This document shows positions 55,071 to 62,909 of a DNA stretch of 64,000 nt, in pieces (the first letter of the stretch is position 1; each line of letters begins with the position of its first letter). The DNA comes from an uncultured Kordiimonas sp. GTDB lineage: Bacteria; Pseudomonadota; Alphaproteobacteria; Sphingomonadales; Kordiimonadaceae. A program made the position numbers and the translations under genes. The notes beneath the pieces were generated by a model, which did not search any database, was not told where the DNA came from, and saw nothing but the letters and a program-made list of their open reading frames with translations. The stretch lies in contig CANNEK010000001.1 of assembly GCA_947503625.1 (NCBI GenBank), forward strand, positions 676,152-740,151, written 5' to 3'.

Positions 55071-55943
55071 ATGATACCTCGATTTGACGCCCGAGAGTTT
55101 AACGGTGTCACCCCTGAAATGAGTGAAGCTTTCACTCGTGATGGTGTTCTTGTACTTGATGGCCTTGTTTCGGCAGAAAAATGTGATCAATTGCGAGACC
55201 ACATGGCAGGGACGATGGAAACATTCGATGCAGCGGAACATGCCAGTGTTTTTTCGTCAACCCAACAAAGTCACGCACAGGATGAGTATTTTCTGACGTC
55301 CGGTAGCCAAACACGGTTCTTTTTTGAAGAAGAGGCCTTTGACGAAAAGGGCAAGCTCAGGAACGCGCTTGATCAGTCGATTAACAAGGTGGGTCATGCC
55401 ATGCATGATCTGGATCCGGTTTTTGATGCGTTCTCGCGCCAAACAGCTTTTGACAAACTGACACACGGCCTTGGCCTGCAAAAACCTTTATTGGCGCAGT
55501 CCATGTATATCTTCAAGCAACCCAGAATTGGCGGGGAAGTCCTATGCCATCAGGATGCCACTTATATTCGCTCCGAGCCAAACAGTTGCCTGGGGTTGTG
55601 GATTGCGCTTGAAGACGCAACAGAAGAAAATGGCTGCCTGTGGGGCATTCCGGGTGGACACAAAGGAGACATGCCCAAATCACTTTTCATACGTGAGGGC
55701 AATAGCACGCATACGCAAGTGCTTGATGACACACCGTACGAGGAAGAGAAACGGCTGCCTCTGCCAGCCCCCAAAGGCACTGTTCTGGCATTTGGAGGTT
55801 TGTTTCCGCACATGTCTTGTGCAAACCGTTCCGGCAAATCCCGGCATGCCTATACACTGCATGTGATTGACGGCGCGACCCGATATCCCGAGGACAACTG
55901 GCTACAACGGCCTGCCGACATGCCTTTCCGCGGATTCCATTAA
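55071..55943 (+). CDS. Phytanoyl-CoA dioxygenase (PhyH) family oxygenase
   Basis: About 290 residues, a non-heme Fe(II)/2-oxoglutarate dioxygenase. The double-stranded beta-helix ligands are visible: His and Asp in LCHQDATY, the distal His in FPHMSC and the 2-oxoglutarate Arg in SRHAYTLHV. The N-terminal ...FTRDGVLVLDGLVSAEKCDQL segment is typical of the family. ATG 55071 has GGAGACTTTCA; 29 codons of open frame upstream look untranslated. Substrate unknown. A bidirectional terminator follows. Confidence 0.9.
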   Translation: MIPRFDAREFNGVTPEMSEAFTRDGVLVLDGLVSAEKCDQLRDHMAGTMETFDAAEHASVFSSTQQSHAQDEYFLTSGSQTRFFFEEEAFDEKGKLRNALDQSINKVGHAMHDLDPVFDAFSRQTAFDKLTHGLGLQKPLLAQSMYIFKQPRIGGEVLCHQDATYIRSEPNSCLGLWIALEDATEENGCLWGIPGGHKGDMPKSLFIREGNSTHTQVLDDTPYEEEKRLPLPAPKGTVLAFGGLFPHMSCANRSGKSRHAYTLHVIDGATRYPEDNWLQRPADMPFRGFH

Positions 55944-55973
55944 AAAAGGCCGCCAGTACCGGCGGCCTTTTTT
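55942..55973. terminator. Bidirectional terminator
   Basis: GGCCGCC and GGCGGCC form a perfect stem around AGTACC, with A-runs before and T-runs after. It can end both the dioxygenase gene (plus) and the exported GPx gene (minus). Confidence 0.88.
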
Positions 55974-55992
55974 ATCATATTCCTTGCAACAG

Positions 55993-56544
55993 CTATTGCA
56001 GAACGCTGTCAATCGCAGCACGCAATTCCGTAGAGTCAGGGGTCACTTTACTTGGAAAGTAAGCAACGGCCTTACCATCCGGGCCAACCAGATATTTGTG
56101 GAAGTTCCAACGCGGGCGCGACTCTTCACCAAGCTCTGCTGCCAACCAGTTATAAATAGGAGCGTTATCCTCGCCGCCTTTTACAACCATTTTTTTGGTC
56201 ATCGGGAAATCAACCTGAAAGTTAACCTTGCAGAAATTCTTGATGTTCCGTTCGTTGCCCGGTTCCTGATCACCAAAGTCATTGGCCGGAACTCCCAGAA
56301 CAACAAGACCTTTGTCTTTGTATTCGCTCCAAAGCGCCTGAAGCCCCTCGTACTGAGGTGTATAACCGCAATAAGACGCCGTATTCACCAAAAGCACGGC
56401 TTTGCCCTCATACTGGGCCATCGGCATATCTGTATAATCAATAGACTGAACTGTGAAATCATGAGCTGATTTCTCGCCCGCTGCATGCGCGCCGGTTGCG
56501 AACAGAGCTGCTGCAGCCAGCAACGCGATCTTTTTCAAAAACAT
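55993..56544 (-). CDS. Exported glutathione peroxidase homologue
   Basis: A 183-residue GPx-family protein with a Sec signal (MFLKKIALLAAAALFATGAHA), so it acts in the periplasm. Peroxidatic Cys59 lies in NTASYCGYTPQ and W-N in RWNFHKYL. The usual PCNQFG segment is changed: it reads VPANDFGDQEPG, so the Gln of the tetrad is Asp89 and the Cys is Ala87. Related bacterial sequences with N-D at this place exist. The reductant is probably not glutathione in the periplasm. ATG 56544 has GGAG upstream. Confidence 0.9.
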   Translation of the reverse strand: MFLKKIALLAAAALFATGAHAAGEKSAHDFTVQSIDYTDMPMAQYEGKAVLLVNTASYCGYTPQYEGLQALWSEYKDKGLVVLGVPANDFGDQEPGNERNIKNFCKVNFQVDFPMTKKMVVKGGEDNAPIYNWLAAELGEESRPRWNFHKYLVGPDGKAVAYFPSKVTPDSTELRAAIDSVLQ

Positions 56545-56717
56545 GGCCAAACTCCCTAATACCAAAACGGACGCCCACCCGGCACCCTTAATCTGTTACG
56601 GGACTATACCAGCATTGGTTTGGAAAACCAGATGTGCTGGCTTGAAATCACGTTTGCATGCACTAGGTCTGTAGCAACTGAATGTATATGGCTAACCGCC
56701 TGAAATGAGAGGTTTTT

Positions 56718-57821
56718 GTGACAAAGTCTGCCCTTTTCCAGCCATTCAATACTGGCTCACTGCATCTGGATAACCGAATTGTGATGGCACCCATGACGCG
56801 TAGTTTTTCTCCTGGCAATGCGCCAAATCAGAAAAACATCGACTATTACCGCAGACGGGCTGCAGGAGGTGTCAGCCTTATTATCACCGAAGGCACCTGC
56901 GTAAACCACAAGGCCGCCAACGGCTACCCCAACGTCCCCTACTTTTATGGCGATGAAGCCCTTGAGGGCTGGCGAAAGGTTGCGGAAGCTGTTCACGCTG
57001 AAGGCGGGAAGATCGTGCCTCAACTCTGGCACGTCGGCTCCATGCGCCGCCAGGGCAGTGAACCTGACCCGGATGTACCGGGTTATGGTCCCTCGGGCCT
57101 CGTCTCTCGGGGTAAAAAACGCTGTCATGAAATGACAGAGGAAGATATTACGGAGGTTATTGAAGCCTTTGCTCAAGGCGCCGCAGACGCAAAACGAATT
57201 GGCTTTGATGGTGTCGAAGTACACGGGGCGCATGGTTACATCATCGATCAATTTTTCTGGGAAGGACTTAACGAGCGCACAGACCAGTGGGGCGGTGACC
57301 TTGTCAAGCGCACGCGCTTTGCTGTTGAAATTGTAAAGGCAATCCGGGAAAGAGTTGGCCCCGACTTCCCAATCATCCTGCGTTGGTCCCAGTGGAAACA
57401 GCAGGAATATACCGCTCGTCTGACGAACAACCCCGAGGAACTGGAACAGTTTCTCAAGCCCCTGGTCGACGCAGGTGTCGATATCTTCCACTGTTCAACA
57501 CGCCGCTTCTGGGAGCCTGAATTTGAGGGCAGTGACCTGAACCTAGCGGGCTGGGTTAAGAAGGTTACCGGCAAGCCAACTATCACTGTAGGTAGTGTGG
57601 GTCTTGACTCTGCCTTCACAGAAGAGGGTCAGAAAGAATTTTCGGAAGCCTCGCCGGTAAGCCTGGATGGACTGGAAAAACGCCTGTCGGCAAACGAGTT
57701 TGACCTTGTTGCTGTAGGCAGGGCACTCATTGCCAACCCTGACTGGGCAAACCAGGTCAAAATCAATGGCGGTTCGGATTTGCAGTCCTACACAAAAGAG
57801 ATGCTCACCCAGCTTGTCTGA
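56718..57821 (+). CDS. Old Yellow Enzyme family NADH:flavin oxidoreductase
   Basis: A 367-residue FMN-dependent TIM-barrel ene-reductase. The N-terminus FNTGSLHLDNRIVMAPMTRS and the flavin/substrate site HGAHGYIIDQFFWEGLN, with later GRALIANPDW, are diagnostic. Such enzymes reduce activated alkenes, for example electrophilic aldehydes. The start is GTG with GAGAGG before it. It is divergent from the exported GPx gene; an inverted repeat (CCAGCA 56609-56614, TGCTGG 56635-56640) lies in the shared region. Confidence 0.94.
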   Translation: MTKSALFQPFNTGSLHLDNRIVMAPMTRSFSPGNAPNQKNIDYYRRRAAGGVSLIITEGTCVNHKAANGYPNVPYFYGDEALEGWRKVAEAVHAEGGKIVPQLWHVGSMRRQGSEPDPDVPGYGPSGLVSRGKKRCHEMTEEDITEVIEAFAQGAADAKRIGFDGVEVHGAHGYIIDQFFWEGLNERTDQWGGDLVKRTRFAVEIVKAIRERVGPDFPIILRWSQWKQQEYTARLTNNPEELEQFLKPLVDAGVDIFHCSTRRFWEPEFEGSDLNLAGWVKKVTGKPTITVGSVGLDSAFTEEGQKEFSEASPVSLDGLEKRLSANEFDLVAVGRALIANPDWANQVKINGGSDLQSYTKEMLTQLV

Positions 57822-57842
57822 TCAATTTCTGCATTGGCAATG

Positions 57843-58994
57843 CTATGCCGCTGAAACACCAAAATCAAAACCCAACTGGTCGCCTTCGGGCGGCCGGAAC
57901 AAGTCTGTCTTTAACTGCACCTGCTGCTGATTAAGCTTTAACCGTCGGCAAAGGTTTACAAAGCGCTGTTTCATCAAATCCGCTTCAAAGCCACTTCCTT
58001 TCATTCGGTGTTTGAAGCGAGGATCATTCAAACGCCCACCCCGAAGACCTTTCAAACGGCTTAAAACCCTGCTTTTCCGATCTGGAAAGTATGTTTCAAG
58101 CCATTCTTCAAAAAGGCTCGCCACTTCACTTGGCAGACGCAGCGGTATGTAACCAGCCTCATGCGCACCTGCGTGTGCGGCGGCGGCCAATACCTGCTCC
58201 ATTTCATGATCATTCAGCGCCGGAATTACAGGCGCAAAAACAACACCGGTTGGAATGCCTGCATCAGACAGTAGCTTGATAGCATCAAGCCTGCGCTGCG
58301 GCATAGCTGCTCTTGGTTCAAGTGTTCGTGCAAGCTTGCGATCAAGCGTGGTCACCGACAAAGCAACCTTAACAAGCCCTTTTTGGGCCATGGGGCTCAG
58401 GATATCCAGATCTCTCACAACCAGCCTGGATTTCGTCAAAATCGTCAAGGGATGATCATGAGCGGCCAGTACCTGCAAAACAGAGCGTGTAATACGTCGC
58501 TCCCTTTCAATCGGCTGATAGGGATCGGTATTGGTGCCAAGTGCAATCGGTTTGACTTGATAATTTCGATTGGAAATCTGACGCTCCAGAATACTGGCTG
58601 CGTCCGGTTTGGCGAACAACCTGCTTTCGAAATCCAGCCCGGGAGACAATCCCATATAGGCGTGGGTTGGCCTTGCAAAACAATAGACGCAGCCATGCTC
58701 GCATCCGCGATAGGGGTTTATTGATTGATCAAAAGGCACATCCGGTGACTGGTTGCGCGAGATAATAGTTTTAGGAAACTCATCCGTTACGTCAGTACGC
58801 AGTTTTTCCGGCGCTTCCTGCTCGTCCCAGCCATCAAAAAAAACCGAGCGCCGCAAAGGTTCAAACCGGCCGGTCACATTGGACACTGCGCCCCTGCCCT
58901 TTTCCACATGCAGAAAGCGCCTGGTCGCTTGATTGCCAGCCAACCACGGCGAGACTTTTGGGCTGACAACTGCCCTTTGTTGTTGCTTGGTCAT
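57843..58994 (-). CDS. PA0069/Rv2578c-family radical SAM protein
   Basis: A 383-residue radical SAM enzyme. The cluster motif CEHGCVYC (Cys98, 102, 105; C-x3-C-x2-C) follows SINPYRG, and the barrel motifs LGTNTDPYQPIE and VVFAPVIPALND match the spore-photoproduct-lyase-like group that includes Rv2578c. Substrate unknown; DNA repair is often suggested for this group. A LexA box 18 bp upstream of the start supports a DNA-damage role here. ATG 58994 fits the family N-terminus; TTG 59018 is an alternative. Confidence 0.9.
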   Translation of the reverse strand: MTKQQQRAVVSPKVSPWLAGNQATRRFLHVEKGRGAVSNVTGRFEPLRRSVFFDGWDEQEAPEKLRTDVTDEFPKTIISRNQSPDVPFDQSINPYRGCEHGCVYCFARPTHAYMGLSPGLDFESRLFAKPDAASILERQISNRNYQVKPIALGTNTDPYQPIERERRITRSVLQVLAAHDHPLTILTKSRLVVRDLDILSPMAQKGLVKVALSVTTLDRKLARTLEPRAAMPQRRLDAIKLLSDAGIPTGVVFAPVIPALNDHEMEQVLAAAAHAGAHEAGYIPLRLPSEVASLFEEWLETYFPDRKSRVLSRLKGLRGGRLNDPRFKHRMKGSGFEADLMKQRFVNLCRRLKLNQQQVQLKTDLFRPPEGDQLGFDFGVSAA

Positions 58995-59012
58995 GGTAAG
59001 ACCATAACATAA

Positions 59013-59027
59013 GAACAAAACAAGAAC
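59013..59027 (-). promoter_or_regulatory. LexA (SOS) box
   Basis: On the plus strand GAAC-aaaacaa-GAAC, on the minus strand GTTC-N7-GTTC, exactly the alphaproteobacterial LexA operator. It lies 18 bp upstream of the radical SAM gene start codon, over its likely promoter. Confidence 0.75.
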
Positions 59028-59108
59028 AAATGAATAATCTCAAGTTGTCTTGACGCATCGAGGTTACATCATTACATTTCGCCAATTCGAAATTAGCAAG
59101 CTGATCTA

Positions 59109-59390
59109 ATGACCAACGGGCCAACATTTTTCAAACTGTTTGCGTTATGTGCCTTTTTATGGGTGCAGGCGATACAGATTGACCATGTCGCCGATCAGTC
59201 TGCCAATACAGATCATATTGACTGCGTTGTTTGCAAAAGCGTCGGAGACGCCGCGCCAAACACAAACAGTGCTCATGTTCTTGATCACCATCTTTATAAT
59301 ACTGTCCTGAAGGAAACAGCTGCCAGTGCTCTCTATAGCAGCTTCAATGGCAGCACCCGGCTTGCAAGAGCGCCACCCGTCCTATCCTAG
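59109..59390 (+). CDS. Small membrane-anchored protein with metal-ligand-rich tail
   Basis: 93 residues. A hydrophobic N-terminal helix (FFKLFALCAFLWVQA) is followed by a stretch rich in His, Asp and Cys: HVADQSANTDHIDCVVCKSV, then HVLDHHL. The CVVC pair and the His residues could bind a transition metal. It resembles small DUF2946-like proteins found near metal TonB receptors, and a ZnuD-like receptor follows 104 bp downstream. Not firmly assignable to a family. Confidence 0.6.
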   Translation: MTNGPTFFKLFALCAFLWVQAIQIDHVADQSANTDHIDCVVCKSVGDAAPNTNSAHVLDHHLYNTVLKETAASALYSSFNGSTRLARAPPVLS

Positions 59391-59494
59391 CTCACCGGCC
59401 ATTCCGGCCTGTTTACACCACGACAAACAACCAAATTGAAGCAATCGCCCTCGTGATGAGAGTGACTGCGCCTGTCAATCTAGGATAGTATGAC

Positions 59495-61663
59495 ATGACA
59501 AAAACCAACAAATGCCGAGCCATCAATCGGGCATCATTAACCGCTACTGCAGTAGTGGCGCTCCTTGCGGCATCAGCTCCCGGCAACGCCGTAGCCGCGC
59601 CTCCTCTGGAAGATCAACTTGAAGAAATCATCGTCTCAAGTGCATTTGAAGGCCGCAAATTAGGCGAGACCATTCTTGGCGCGACCATCCTTAGTCAGGA
59701 TGAAATCCTGCGCCGCCTGAACGGCACCATTGGCGAAACACTGCGAAGCCAGCCCGGCATTAGCTCGACCTTTTTTGGCGCGGGGGCCAGCCGGCCGATT
59801 ATTCGCGGCCTGGCCGGCGATCGCATCCGGGTACTCGATAACGGCATTGGATCAATTGATGCTTCGGCAACCAGCCCGGATCACGCAGTTGCGGTAGAGC
59901 CAGCCCTGGCTGAGCGCATTGAAATCCTGCGCGGTTCGGCGATGCTGATGTATGGTAGTTCTGCCGCAGGCGGTGTCGTGAACGTCATTGACAATCGCAT
60001 CCCATCAAAAGTCCCGGAAGGCGGATTTGAAGGGGCTGTTCGCTACGGGTTTACAAGCGTGGACGATGGACACGAGGCTACCGCCGCTTTTAACGCCCTC
60101 ATCGGCGACTTTGACAGCACGAAAATCCTGCTGCACGGCGACTATTTCTACCGCGACACAGAGGACTATGACATCCCGGGCTTTGCGGAAAGTGCCCGAC
60201 TACGAGCCCTGGAGGAAGCAGAAGAGCATGACGAGGGTGAAGAGCATGAAGATGAAGAGGAAGCCTTCGGCACCCTGGAGAATAGCTTTGTCGAAACTCA
60301 AGGCGGCTCTGGTGGATTGAGCTTCCTGTTCGAAAATGGCTTCATCGGTTTCAATATCCGACAACTCGACAGCCTGTATGGGGTACCCGGTGGTCATGGA
60401 CATGGCCATGAGGAAGAAGGCGAGGAACATGACGAAGACGAGGAGCACGACGAGGACGAACACGGCGAGGAAGAGGAACTCGTTAGCATCGACCTCAAGC
60501 AAACCCGTTACGACCTGACCGGTGAATTTTCCGGTGATTTCGGCTGGTTTTCCAAGGCCAAGTTCCGCTTCGGCTACTCTGACTATGAGCATACCGAGCT
60601 CGAAGGTGATGAAGTCGGTACTGTATTCTCCAATGAAGGCTGGGAAGGACGTCTGGACCTCGTTGAGAAAGGTGGCGACAACTGGAAGGGCTCAACAGGC
60701 ATTCAGATCAGATCACGTGATTTCTCCGCTATCGGTGCTGAAGCTTTTGTCCCGCCAACTGAAAGCTCCCAGGTCGGCATTTACACCGTTAAGGAATATA
60801 CAACGGGTGAGTGGCGATTTGACTTCGGTGGCCGCTATGAGCACACATCCTACGATGTAGTAGGGCAAAATATAGAGCGGTCTTTCGATGGATTTAGTGC
60901 GAGCCTCGGCGCGGGCTACAACCTGGGCGAAAACGTGTTTACTGGTGTCAGCGTATTCCGTACGGAGCGGGCCCCTTCAACTGAAGAACTCTTCTCAAAT
61001 GGCCCGCACCTGGCGACCAACGCATTTGAAGTCGGTAATGTAGACCTCGGCCTTGAAACGGCGACAGGAATTGAGGCGACCTTCACCTATGCAACCGGCC
61101 CGTTCAGTTTTGTCGCAAATGCCTATTTCACGACTTATGATGATTTCATCTATGAGGTTGCGACAGGCGCTGAAGAAGATGAACTACCGGTTTTTGAATT
61201 CCGGGCAAACGATGCCCAGATTTATGGCTTTGAAGCCAGAGCAGAGTATCATTTAGGCACCTACAACTGGGACGGCGTTGGCCCTGTGGACGTCCATATT
61301 GATGGACAATATGACCTGATCGAAGCGGACCTTGACCGTGGGGGCAACGACGAACTGCCACGCCTGCCTGCATCAAGTTATCTGATCGGCATTGAGGCGA
61401 CATCCGACCTGTTTGACATCCGCACAGAGGTTGAAGGGTACGGCAGTGTCTCTGATGTAACCGAGGCAGAACTTCCAACAGATAGCTTTGCTTTCTGGAA
61501 CGCCTTTGTCACGGTTCGGCCCTTTGACAATAAGAACCTGTCGCTTGAGCTTCGTGCAAATAATCTGACGGACAGTACGGGGCGCCAGCACACGAGCTTC
61601 CTGAAAGATGTTGCGCCGCTTCCAGGCAGGAACATCAGGGCTTCCTTCAGGGTAGCTTTCTAA
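59495..61663 (+). CDS. TonB-dependent receptor, ZnuD-like
   Basis: A 722-residue outer-membrane receptor: signal peptide, plug domain (about 40-160; SSTFFGAGASRPIIRGLAGD) and 22-strand barrel ending ...RNIRASFRVAF. Two extracellular-loop candidates are extraordinarily acidic and His-rich: EEAEEHDEGEEHEDEEE (near 240) and HGHGHEEEGEEHDEDEE with its continuation (near 300-325). Such loops are described for ZnuD-type zinc receptors, where they bind Zn or Cd. The plug and loop pattern support metal uptake. A perfect terminator follows. No full Zur box was found upstream. Confidence 0.88.
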   Translation: MTKTNKCRAINRASLTATAVVALLAASAPGNAVAAPPLEDQLEEIIVSSAFEGRKLGETILGATILSQDEILRRLNGTIGETLRSQPGISSTFFGAGASRPIIRGLAGDRIRVLDNGIGSIDASATSPDHAVAVEPALAERIEILRGSAMLMYGSSAAGGVVNVIDNRIPSKVPEGGFEGAVRYGFTSVDDGHEATAAFNALIGDFDSTKILLHGDYFYRDTEDYDIPGFAESARLRALEEAEEHDEGEEHEDEEEAFGTLENSFVETQGGSGGLSFLFENGFIGFNIRQLDSLYGVPGGHGHGHEEEGEEHDEDEEHDEDEHGEEEELVSIDLKQTRYDLTGEFSGDFGWFSKAKFRFGYSDYEHTELEGDEVGTVFSNEGWEGRLDLVEKGGDNWKGSTGIQIRSRDFSAIGAEAFVPPTESSQVGIYTVKEYTTGEWRFDFGGRYEHTSYDVVGQNIERSFDGFSASLGAGYNLGENVFTGVSVFRTERAPSTEELFSNGPHLATNAFEVGNVDLGLETATGIEATFTYATGPFSFVANAYFTTYDDFIYEVATGAEEDELPVFEFRANDAQIYGFEARAEYHLGTYNWDGVGPVDVHIDGQYDLIEADLDRGGNDELPRLPASSYLIGIEATSDLFDIRTEVEGYGSVSDVTEAELPTDSFAFWNAFVTVRPFDNKNLSLELRANNLTDSTGRQHTSFLKDVAPLPGRNIRASFRVAF

Positions 61664-61695
61664 GCAAAAATTCCGAAAACTGAAAAAATAATTAA

Positions 61696-61727
61696 GGCGC
61701 GATTGCTTAGGTGATCGCGCCTTTTTT
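61696..61727 (+). terminator. Intrinsic terminator after the TonB receptor
   Basis: GGCGCGAT and ATCGCGCC form a perfect stem with a 10-base loop, followed by six T. Confidence 0.88.
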
Positions 61728-61771
61728 GTTATGCTTCCTACAGCGACGCTATCAAAAGGGAAAGGGACGCC

Positions 61772-62884
61772 ATGAGACTTCAGGAATTTTCGCTGGAACG
61801 CATTCAATCGCTTTACGAAAATACGGTTGACCACAATCTTTCAGATAGCGGCGTGCATCCATATACGATGCGCGAACTATTGAACGAAAAACAGATTAAC
61901 CAGCTTCTGGATGTCGAACTGGGGTATGGCTGGACCAACGGCGAACCCAAACTCCGTCAGTCTGTTGCCAACCTTTATAAAGACCGCAGCTCAGACGAAG
62001 TGATCATTACCAACGGTTCTGCCGAAGCAAACATTATCATGGTAATCTCCATGCTTCAGGCGGGAGACGAGCTGATTGTTATCGTGCCAAACTACTTGCA
62101 AATCTGGGGGTTTGCCAAAGCCGTTGGTGTTGTTGTGAAAGAACTGCCGCTTAGAGAAGACATGGGCTGGCAACCTGACCTTGGCGCGCTCGCAGCCATG
62201 GTAACAGAACGCACCAAGATGATTACAATCTGCCACCCCAACAACCCGACAGGCAGTACCTTGCCACGGAAAAGCATGGATGCTCTTGTGCAGTTTGCCC
62301 GGGATCACGATCTATGGCTGCATGCTGACGAGGTCTACAAAGGCTCCGAGCTTGACGGAAATGAGGGTCCCAGCTTTGCTGATCTTTACGAGAAATCCAT
62401 GGTAACATCGGGTCTCTCGAAAGCGCTGGCTCTTCCCGGCCTCAGAATCGGCTGGCTCGTGGGACCTGAGCCTGAAATCTACAAGACATGGCAAAGCAAG
62501 GATTACATATCGATAACCGCAAGTGCCGTGAGCGAATATGTTGCAGATATTGTCGTTCAGCCCGCGAAGCGCGACGAGATATTGGCGCGTAGCCGACGCA
62601 TCCTGAACGAAAATGTGTCAATTCTTTCAAACTGGCTCAACAACAACGCAAACCTGTTCTCGTGTATTTTACCTAAGGCGGGCGGCATGGCCTTTGTGCG
62701 TTATACAATGGACATCAATTCGTCCGAACTTGTTCATAAATTGCGAGAACACCGCAGCATAATGCTACTACCTGGCGATGTTTATGGCATGGATCAATTC
62801 ATCCGGCTTGGTATTGGTGCCCCGACAAGCCACATCGAAGAAGGCCTGAAACATCTATCCGACTATGTTCGGCAGAATTTCTAA
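61772..62884 (+). CDS. Class I/II PLP-dependent aminotransferase
   Basis: A 370-residue fold-type I aminotransferase. The PLP Lys is in TSGLSKALALPGLRIGWL. The Asn in NPNNPTG-like HPNNPTGS, the Asp in LHADEVYK and the C-terminal Arg in FIRLGIGAP complete the cofactor and carboxylate sites. It is monocistronic, starting after GGGAAAGGGA. The substrate cannot be assigned; homologues include aspartate-type and more specialised aminotransferases. Confidence 0.92.
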   Translation: MRLQEFSLERIQSLYENTVDHNLSDSGVHPYTMRELLNEKQINQLLDVELGYGWTNGEPKLRQSVANLYKDRSSDEVIITNGSAEANIIMVISMLQAGDELIVIVPNYLQIWGFAKAVGVVVKELPLREDMGWQPDLGALAAMVTERTKMITICHPNNPTGSTLPRKSMDALVQFARDHDLWLHADEVYKGSELDGNEGPSFADLYEKSMVTSGLSKALALPGLRIGWLVGPEPEIYKTWQSKDYISITASAVSEYVADIVVQPAKRDEILARSRRILNENVSILSNWLNNNANLFSCILPKAGGMAFVRYTMDINSSELVHKLREHRSIMLLPGDVYGMDQFIRLGIGAPTSHIEEGLKHLSDYVRQNF

Positions 62885-62909
62885 ATTGTAGTGCCCGAGC
62901 CGTGCTGAA

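Noticed and set aside
56757-57491. Minus-strand ORF of 244 codons
   Set aside because: It is antisense to the Old Yellow Enzyme gene, which shows clear family motifs; the antisense product has none.
59060-59090. Possible Zur box before the metal-uptake genes (GTTACATCATTACATTTC)
   Set aside because: Only one half resembles the enterobacterial Zur half-site; the other half does not match, so it is too weak to call.
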